Shown: piece by piece, positions 55,489 to 64,000 of the stretch
Position numbering within the stretch: the stretch's first letter is position 1
Layout of the letters: the number at the start of each line of letters is the position of its first letter
From: Asterias rubens
Taxonomy: Eukaryota; Echinodermata; Asteroidea; Forcipulatida; Asteriidae
NCBI RefSeq assembly: GCF_902459465.1
Contig: NW_022985694.1
Location: 310,001 to 374,000, forward strand
Direction: 5' to 3'
DNA: 64,000 bases
Made by a program: the position numbers and the translations under genes
The notes under the pieces: model-generated
The model's input: the letters and a program-made list of their open reading frames with translations, nothing else
What the model was told of the DNA's origin: nothing
The model's database searches: none

Positions 55489-57959
55489 GCTGCTGATGAT
55501 GAAATGGGTTTCTCACAGGACAAAGCTGCTCAGACTACAACGGAAATATAGCAAAACCTACAACTTTACTATTAAATAAAAGTATTCAAAATAACAGAAA
55601 ATCTTAAATGAAACATCTTATCTATTTAAATGCAGACAGGATGGATTTTAAAAAGACAATGTTTGAAAGATGTATTGTCCCGCATTTGAGTTATAGGTGC
55701 TGTTTTATATTTAGAACTTGAATGGCAACCAATCAGAACATACAATTAAGCAAGCTAAGCTGTAAACAAAACAAAAGAGCTCACAGTTCTGATGGTTATT
55801 ATTTTTTGCATAAAACAATCCCCACTCAGTGGAGATGGTTGTCAAAATATTTTCTCTCCAAGTTCTGTGAAGTCTGTGGCTTATAATTGTGCTAAAAAGG
55901 AACAAATATTCAGTGTGGTGTGAGTATAGATGATGCCTTAAAATGTTGTTTTGCCCTACACCGATGTGATAAGCACTGAATATATATTCAGTGCTTTCGA
56001 GTCTTGCGGATAAAAAATTCCACAGGCAACATGGTCCCAATTTCATAAAAGATGTAAGCAGCAGTTCCCTCAGCAGAATTTCTATTTCATAAAGCTGTTT
56101 ATCGTAAGCAAGGGTAAATGCTGGCTAACCCGCTGTTAGCACATGAGTGACGTAACAATGCAAATCCATGGTGAACGTGCATGCGCGCTGCGAAATTTTC
56201 TGCTAACTTGAGAAATCATGGTGAATGAAATACGTTTACATATGTATGCTTGAGCACATTTTTCTGCAACAGTAAGCACAAAAATGTGCTTACCGGTAAA
56301 CAGCTTTATGAAATTGGGCCCTTGTCAGGATTCGAACCTATGACTCCTGCGTGACTACAGCAGATGTCTAGACCACCAAGCCCGGTACCCACTGCAAATA
56401 ATACTGGATCCGCCTTGCTCAGTGGTCTAGTGGTTAAGTCGTGGGTTCGAAACCCACCTGAGTTGCCTGTGGAACTTTTTCCCCAGGACTTGAAAGCTCC
56501 TGAGTATACAGTGCTTATCACATCGGTGTAGGGCAAGACATTTGTTTTACTCATTTCCCATGATGCAATTATTACATATATTTAAAGGTTTACTGAAATA
56601 CAAAGTATGATGCTTTGATATTGCACCTTATATTGTTTTTAAATGATTAAGTTGGAAAAAAGTCTTGTGCATCCCTGTGTAATTTTAAATGATTTATTTC
56701 CTTTAAAAATAATTGTCTTCATGAACTCCTAAATAGGTCACTTTTTGACATGGCTAGATTCTCAACATGACCTCACATTCATTGAACAGAATTGAGTGAG
56801 TTTGTTAAAAGAAAAAACACATATTTGTCATTCATTTGACAGACCCCATTTCAGAACAATTGTTTTCTGGAATAGCTCAGGAAACATGTAAGATGATGTC
56901 ACATTGAGAATCCAGCCATTGTCAGCAAGTGACCTATTTTTATTGGCATTCCTGAAGCCTTATTTTTTAAAGGAAATAAATCATGTGTACAATGGAATGT
57001 ATAAAATGATTTTTTACAACTAAATCATTAAAAAAATTATGAGGTGCAACATAAAAGTATCAATACTTTGTGCTTCAGTAAACATTTAAAGAATTATACC
57101 TTGTCCTCGTTAGTTGCTACATTATAAGTCTTAACTTGATAGTCAAAAATTTGGGGCTGATGGACTATAGAGTTGCGATATCTACATTCCATCGCTTGGT
57201 ACACTTGATTTTCCGGACATGCTACCGTTATTACTTGTTACTTGTCGTTAGGCCTACGTTTGTTACATGGAAACTTTAATGCCCATGTTTTCAAATTCAA
57301 GTTAGTTATGAATATGAACTTATTTTTAAATGTAAAGTCCTTGCTGATTGGAAGACATTTAGGACCGCACTTTATGATGGCCAATAAATAATAAGCTTTG
57401 ACCATCCCCATAATATTATAATATAGCATGGGTTGATTTAAACATTAACCGACTAGGCCTTGCACATCATGTGTCGTGCAGTAAAGCCTAAAGCAAGGGC
57501 ATGCATTGCATACAAACTACAATGATTAGGCCCATCGTTTGTGTACACACACGTACACTATACACACGCCCGTAGCCCCACTGGAAAAACAACAACATGC
57601 TAAACAAGCTTTTTTGTTTTGTCCTTTTACAGTCGCTATATCTTGAAAATATACAAACTTTACAATAAAGTGTTCTACATTAAATTCTCAGTCTGGCAAT
57701 ATTAATTATAGGGTGAAAATCAGAGATTTTAAACTTGAATCTACCTGATAAACTTCGCCTGCATGCTCCTTTTTGACACGTAATGCAAGGCCTAGCCGCC
57801 GTTAAGTGCTGGCCTATGGCTATGCACCTAGAGTTCTGTGGCCAAAAACACTAAAAGCTTTTCCACAATATGATTGTAGACTAACGTCAATGTAACGGTC
57901 TCCCTCTGGCTAAGTATGTTACGGTTTTAAAAATGTAACGGGAAAACCAATATTCTCAC

Positions 57960-58461
57960 CTTATTTCTGAAACTGGTCGGAGCCTGGATTGAGCCTCCTT
58001 GCCCTGTGAAGTGTATGTATCACACACGCCGAACGGGAGAGTATCATGTACGCCCTGCATGCTGCAGTTTGCAAGTTAACGGGTACAAGCTAAAAACCCA
58101 AGTTACACACTAACTATACATTGACGTTGCCGCCGGGTACCAGCATCCTGCTAATTCGCGGGCAATTTATATTTTTCCCACATCTAAAATGTTGGGAAGG
58201 CGGGAACATGACCAATCTTACTTAGTCAAAGCACCGTAGCTTCATACCAGTCAAAATTAGTCAAAACCCGACATTTTGACTATATCGTATTAGTCCAAAC
58301 AAAATTCTAGTCACGGGTTAAAGTTCTGACTTATAGTGATTAGTCACAGCAAATATAAGATTAGTCAGGCTAACATTACATTAGTCAGAGACACAGGACT
58401 AGGCAAACTTAGTCATTTTGACCAATTTATAAGCAAGATTGACTAACTATTTTTTACAGTG
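57960..58461 (-). promoter_or_regulatory. CACTA promoter and leader exon region
   Basis: On the minus strand the sequence runs from the right terminus through the subterminal motif array to a GC-richer stretch. It ends CAGAAATAAG|gtgaga, a good donor, at 57960. The next acceptor, ccgttgtag, precedes the exon carrying the start codon at 55488. The leader exon start cannot be fixed from sequence. Confidence 0.5.
58205..58461. repeat. CACTA right terminal and subterminal repeat array
   Basis: About 11 TAGTC/GACTA motifs lie in roughly 240 bp before the terminal TTTTTTACAGTG. Motif and terminus match the left end in kind, but the surrounding sequence differs. The inverted copy is at 31121-31375. 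Confidence 0.8.
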
Positions 58462-58463
58462 TA

Positions 58464-61400
58464 AGATACGGGCAATTACAAAGCCAATGTGTTAAGTCTT
58501 CTAATAAGTTCAGCCCAATTGATTTAATAAGGGAAGAATTTACGAGTTTTTCTACTTTTTACGCTGTACATTATGCTATACACAAAGAACAAGCGTAAGA
58601 TACGGGCAATTACAAAGCCAAGAGTTCCATATTAATTGGACAATATTATTAATTTTTATTTCATAAATCTGTTCCTCATACCCCTGGCTATATAAGCCCG
58701 GCGCCCCAATGTGTTAAGTCTTCTAATTAGTTCAGCCCAATTAATTTAATAAGGGAAGAATTTACGAGTTTTTCTACTTTGTACGCTGTACATTATGCTA
58801 TACACAAAGAACAAGCGTAAGATATGGGCAATTACAAAGCCAAGAGTTCCATCTTAATTGGAAAATATTATTAATTTTTATTTCATGAATTTATTCCTCA
58901 TACCCCTGGCTATATCAGATTAGCGCCCCAGAGTGTTAAGTCTACTAATTAGCTCAGCCGAATTAATTTAATAAGGGAAGAACTTGCTAGTTGTTGTACT
59001 TTATACGCTGTTTATATGCTATGCAAATAACAAGCGTCTAGGTACGGGCATATACAAAGCCAAGAGTTCCATCTTAATAAGCAAAAATTACTAATTTTTA
59101 TTTCATAAATCTATTCCTCATACCTCTGGCTATATCAGATTAGCGCCCCAGAGTATTAAGTCTGCTAATTAGCTCAGCCCAACTAAATTAATCAGGGAAG
59201 ATTTTACGAATTTGTGTACTTTTACGCTATACTTATATAACAAGCGCGTAAGGTATGGGAAATTACAAAGCCAAGAGTTCCACCTTAATTGGAAAATATT
59301 ATTAATTTTTATTTCATAAATATGTTTCCCATACCCCTGGCTATATATGCCCAGCGCCCCAATGTGTTAAGTATGCTAATTAGTTCAGCCCAATTAATTT
59401 AATAAGGGAAGAATTTACGAGTTTTTCTACTTTTTACGCTGTTTATATGATATGCAAAGAACAAGTGTATAGGTACGGGCAATTACAAAGCCAAGAGTTC
59501 CATATTAATTGGACAATATTATTAATTTTTATTTCATAAATCTGTTCCTCATACCCCTGGCTATATAAGCCCGGCGCCCCAATGTGTTAAGTCTTCTAAT
59601 TAGTTCAGCCCAATTAATTTAATAAGGGAAGAATTTACGAGTTTTTCTACTTTTTACGCTGTACATTATGCTATACACAAAGAACAAGCGTAAGATATGG
59701 GCAATTACAAAGCCAAGAGTTCCATATTAATTGGAAAATATTATTAATTTTTATTTCATGAATCTGTTCCTCATACCCCTGGCTATATAAGCCCGGCGCC
59801 CCAATGTGTTAAGTCTTCTAATTAGTTCAGCCCAATTAATTTAATAAGGGAATGATTTACGAGTTTTTCTACTTTATACGCTGTACATTATGCTATACAC
59901 AAAGAACAAGCGTAAGGTATGGGCAATTACAAAGCCAAGAGTTCCATTTAATTGGAAAATATTATTAATTTTTATTTCATAAATCTGTTTCTCATACTCC
60001 TGGCTATATAATCCCAGCGCCCAAATGTGTTAAGTCTTCTAATTAGTTCAGCCCAATTAATTTAATAAGGGAAGAATTTACGAGTTTTTCTACTTTATAC
60101 GCTGTACATTATGCTCACACAAAGAACAAGCGTAAGGTATGGGCAATTACAAAGCCAAGAGTTCCATCTTAATTGGAAAATATTATTAATTTTTATTTCA
60201 TAAATCTATTACTCATACCCCTGGCTATATCAGACTAGCGCCCCAACTTGATAAGTCTGCTATTAGCTCAGCCCAATTAATTTAATAAGGGAAGAATTTA
60301 CTAGTTTTTGTACTGTATAGATACGCTGTATATACTTATAGATAACAAGCGCGTAAGTAATGAGCAATTACAAAGCCAAGAGTTCCATCTTAATTGGAAA
60401 ATATTATTAATTTTTATTTCATAAATCTGTTCCTCATACCCCTGGCTATATAAGCCCGGCGCCCCAATGTGTTAAGTCTTCTAATTAGTTCAGCCCAATT
60501 AATTTAATAAGGGAAGAATTAACGAGTTTTTCTCCTTTTTACGCTGTACATTATGCTATACACAAAGAACAAGCGTAAGATATGGGCAATTACAAAGCCA
60601 AGAGTTTCATCTTAATTGGAAAATATTACTAATTTTTATTTCATAAATCTGTTTCTCATACTCCTGGCTATATAATCCCAGCGCCCAAATGTGTTAAGTC
60701 TTCTAATTAGTTCAGCCCAATTAATTTAATAAGGGAAGAATTTACGAGTTTTTCTACTTTATACGCTGTACATTATGCTCACACAAAGAACAAGCGTAAG
60801 GTATGGGCAATTACAAAGCCAAGAGTTCCATCTTAATTGGAAAATATTATTAATTTTTATTTCATAAATCTATTACTCATACCCCTGGCTATATCAGACT
60901 AGCGCCCCAACTTGATAAGTCTGCTATTAGCTCAGCCCAATTAATTTAATAAGGAAAGAATTTACTAGTTTTTGTACTGTATAGATACGCTGTATATACT
61001 TATAGATAACAAGCGCGTAAGTAATGAGCAATTACAAAGCCAAGAGTTCCATCTTAATTGGAAAATATTATTAATTTTTATTTCATGAATCTGTTCCTCA
61101 TACCCCTGGCTATATAAGCCCGGCGCCCCAATGTGTTAAGTCTTCTAATCAGTTCAGCCCAATTAATTTAATAAGGGAAGAATTTACGAGTTTTTCTACT
61201 TTTTACGCTGTACATTATGCTATACACAAAGAACAAGCGTAAGGTATGGGCAATTACAAAGCCAAGAGTTCCATCTTAATTGGAAAATATTATTAATTTT
61301 TATTTCATAAATCTATTACTCATACCCCTGGCTATATCAGACTAGCGCCCCAACTTGATAAGTCTGCTAATTAGCTCAGCCCAATTAATTTAATAAGGGA

Positions 61401-63852
61401 AGAATTTACTAGTTTTTGTACTGTATAGATACGCTGTATATACTTATAGATAACAAGCGCGTAAGTAATGGGCAATTACAAAGCCAAGAGTTCCATCTTA
61501 ATTGGAAAATATTATTAAGTTTTATTTCATGAATCTGTTCCTCATACCCCTGGCTATATAAGCCCGGCGCCCCAATGTGTTAAGTCTTCTAACTAGTTCA
61601 GCCCAATTAATTTAATAAGGTAAGAATTTACGAGTTTTTCTACTTTTTACGCTGTACATTATGCTATACACAAAGAACAAGCGTAAGGTATGGGCAATTA
61701 CAAAGCCAAGAGTTCCATCTTAATTGGAAAATATTATTAATTTTTATTTCATAAATCTATTACTCATACCCCTGGCTATATCAGACTAGCGCCCCAACTT
61801 GATAAGTCTGCTAATTAGCTCAGCCCAATTAATTTAATAAGGGAAGAATTTACTAGTTTTTGTACTGTATAGATACGCTGTATATACTTATAGATAACAA
61901 GCGCGTAAGTAATGGGCAATTACAAAGCCAAGAGTTCCATCTTAATTGGAAAATATTATTAAGTTTTATTTCATGAATCTGTTCCTCATACCCCTGGCTA
62001 TATAAGCCCGGCGCCCCAATGTGTTAAGTCTTCTAACTAGTTCAGCCCAATTAATTTAATAAGGGAAGAATTTACGAGTTTTTCTACTTTTTACGCTGTA
62101 CATTATGCTATACACAAAGAACAAGCGTAAGGTATGGGCAATTACAAAGCCAAGAGTTCCATCTTACTTGGAAAATATTATTAATTTTTATTTCATAAAT
62201 CTATTACTCCTACCCTTGGCTATATCAGACTAGCGCCCCAACTTGATAAGTCTGCTAATTAGCTCAGCCCAATTAATTTAATAAGGGAAGAATTTACTAG
62301 TTTTTGTACTGTATAGATACGCTGTATATACTTATAGATAACAAGCGCGTAAGTAATGAGCAATTACAAAGCCAAGAGTTCCATTTAATTGGAAAATATT
62401 ATTAATTTTTATTTCATGAATCTGTTCCTCATACCCCTGGCTATATAAGCCCGGCGCCCCAATGTGTTAAGTCTTCTAATTAGTTCAGCCCAATTAATTT
62501 AATAAGGGAAGAATTTACGAGTTTTTCTACTTTTTACGCTGTACATTATGCTATACACAAAGAACAAGCGTAAGGTATGGGCAATTACAAAGCCAAGAGT
62601 TCCATCTTAATTGGAAAATATTATTAATTTTTATTTCATAAATCTGTTTCTCATACTCCTGGCTATATAAGCCCAGCGCCCCAATGTGTTAAGTCTGCTA
62701 ATTAGTTCAGCCCAATTAATTTAATAAGGGAAGAATTTACGAGTTTTTCTACTTTATACGCTGTACATTATGCTCACACAAAGAACAAGCGTAAGGTATG
62801 GGCAATTACAAAGCCAAGAGTTCCATCTTAATTGGAAAATATTATTAATTTTTGTTTCATAAATCTATTACTCATACCCCTGGCTATATCAGACTAGCGC
62901 CCCAACTTGATAAGTCTGCTAATTAGCTCAGCCCAATTTATTTAATAAGGGAAGAATTTACTAGTTTTTGTACTGTATAGATACGCTGTATATACTTATA
63001 GATAACAAGCACGTAAGTAATGGGCAATTACAAAGCCAAGAGTTACATCTTAATTGGAAAATATTATTAATTTTTATTTCATGAATCTGTTCCTCATACC
63101 CCTGGCTATGTAAGCCCGGCGCCCCAATGTGTTAAGTCTGCTAATTAGTTCAGCCCAATTAATTTAATAAGGGAAGAATTTACGAGTTTTCTACTTTTTA
63201 CGCTGTACATTATGCTATACACAAAGAACAAGCGTAAGATACGGGCAATTACAAAGCCAAGAGTTCCATCTTAATTGGAAAATATTATTAATTTTTATTT
63301 CATAAATCTGTTCCTCATACCCCTGGCTATATAAACCCGGCGCCCCAATGTGTTAAGTCTTCTAATTAGTTCAGCCCAATTAATTTAATAAGGGAAGAAT
63401 TTACGAGTTTTTCTACTTTTTACGCTGTACATTATGCTATACACAAAGAACAAGCGTAAGATACGGGCAATTACAAAGCCAAGAGTTCCATCTTAATTGG
63501 AAAATATTATTAATTTTTATTTCATAAATCTGTTCCTCATACCCCTGGCTATATAAGCCCGGCGCCCCAATGTGTTAAGTCTTCTAATTAGTTCAGCCCA
63601 ATTAATTTAATAAGGGAAGAATTAACGAGTTTTTCTACTTTTTACGCTGTACATTATGCTATACACAAAGAACAAGCGTAAGATATGGGCAATTACAAAG
63701 CCAAGAGTTTCATCTTAATTGGAAAATATTATTAATTTATATTTCATGAATCTGTTCCTCATACCCCTGGCTATATAAGCCCGGTGCCCCAATGTGTTAA
63801 GTCTTCTAATTAGTTCAGCCCAATTAATTTAATAAGGGAATGATTTACGAGT
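58464..63852. repeat. 221-bp satellite array, right part (about 24 units) with dimeric higher-order pattern
   Basis: The spacing of aaagccaagagttcca is about 220-224 bp. Two unit types alternate over much of 60.1-62.9 kb. One has ctatatcagactagcgcccc, tgataagtctgc and actgtatagatacgctg; the other has ctatataagcccggcgcccc, tgttaagtcttc and gtacattatgctatacac. That gives a higher-order repeat of about 443 bp. The first unit after the CACTA element is truncated by about 85 bp. The array continues into the N gap. Confidence 0.95.
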
Positions 63853-64000
63853 NNNNNNNNNNNNNNNNNNNNNNNNNNNNNNNNNNNNNNNNNNNNNNNN
63901 NNNNNNNNNNNNNNNNNNNNNNNNNNNNNNNNNNNNNNNNNNNNNNNNNNNNNNNNNNNNNNNNNNNNNNNNNNNNNNNNNNNNNNNNNNNNNNNNNNNN
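63853..64000. other. Assembly gap (148 N)
   Basis: Unknown bases within the satellite, as expected where an assembler could not resolve the array. Confidence 0.99.

Larger units (their letters stand above)
26156..58461. mobile_element. CACTA (EnSpm) DNA transposon, 32.3 kb including two nested insertions
   Basis: The left end is CACTCTGAAAATTAATTAG and the right end is the complement of CACTGTAAAAAATAGTTAG. TA flanks both sides (26154-26155, 58462-58463). The joined flanks (caagcg-TA-agatacgggc) reproduce an uninterrupted satellite unit. Both ends have dense TAGTC/GACTA subterminal arrays. It encodes a CACTA-type transposase (50868-53297) and a SAMD3-like protein (28252-55488), both on the minus strand and both open. 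Subtracting the nested deletion derivative (31121-39609) and the gypsy element (41447-50057) with their duplications leaves about 15.2 kb. Confidence 0.88.
53707..58461. repeat. Long inverted repeat arm B' (right CACTA end)
   Basis: The 4.75-kb right end of the CACTA element, with the 5' leader exon (ending 57960) and start-codon exon (55534-55472) of the SAMD3-like gene on the minus strand. Its inverse copy is at 31121-35872, about 18 kb away. Confidence 0.92.

Noticed and set aside
26156..58461. Assembly artefact as the source of the inverted repeats
   Set aside because: TA duplications at both insertion levels, correct terminal sequences at every border and a microhomology deletion junction are hard to produce by misassembly; long-read confirmation would still be decisive.
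26156..58461. Giant Maverick/Polinton-type element with long terminal inverted repeats
   Set aside because: There is no DNA polymerase B, packaging ATPase, capsid or retroviral-type integrase outside the gypsy element; TA duplication and CACT termini fit CACTA.
58464..63852. CRISPR-like array
   Set aside because: Repeats are 221 bp, head to tail with no unique spacers, in a eukaryotic genome: satellite DNA.

Overview
This is eukaryotic DNA built almost entirely of transposable elements and satellite. I found no gene that is clearly an ordinary single-copy host gene. Spliced genes with GT-AG introns, foldback MITEs of families I associate with sea stars, tRNA-derived SINEs and taggcctat-type flanks suggest an echinoderm, most likely an asteroid. 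That assignment is inference from remembered repeat families.

Layout. 1-1.8 kb: the 3' part of a hAT-family gene with a coding minisatellite and one frameshift. 2.0-12.5 kb: a BED-finger/hAT-like gene on the minus strand, split inside an exon by an 8-kb PIF/Harbinger transposon (3213-11206). The Harbinger carries a broken HARBI1-type transposase and an intact Myb/SANT-like partner gene. 13-16.8 kb: foldback and MITE relics, and a small gene with the cysteine motif of the P2X7 C-terminal domain. 16.8-25.0 kb: two divergent multi-domain transposon-like genes of families I cannot name, separated by a promoter-like CCAAT/CRE region. The second is interrupted in an exon by a 2-kb non-autonomous Harbinger element flanked by TAA.

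25.3-63.9 kb: a ~221-bp satellite interrupted by a 32.3-kb CACTA (EnSpm) transposon at 26156-58461, flanked by TA duplications. The CACTA carries an intact 809-aa transposase and, on the same strand, a SAMD3-like gene. Eight coding exons of that gene join in frame to 491 aa, and the transposase lies in its second intron. Two later insertions both lie in introns. One is a complete Ty3/gypsy retrotransposon (41447-50057) with near-identical 850-bp LTRs, gag, pol and a third ORF with a full SGNH-hydrolase catalytic set. The other is an 8.5-kb internal-deletion derivative of the same CACTA element in inverted orientation (31121-39609), also flanked by TA. Without these two insertions the parent element would be about 15.2 kb.

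The nesting creates two pairs of long inverted repeats (3.7 kb and 4.75 kb) within one transcription unit, so it could make double-stranded RNA against the element's own ends. The window ends in satellite and a 148-base N gap.
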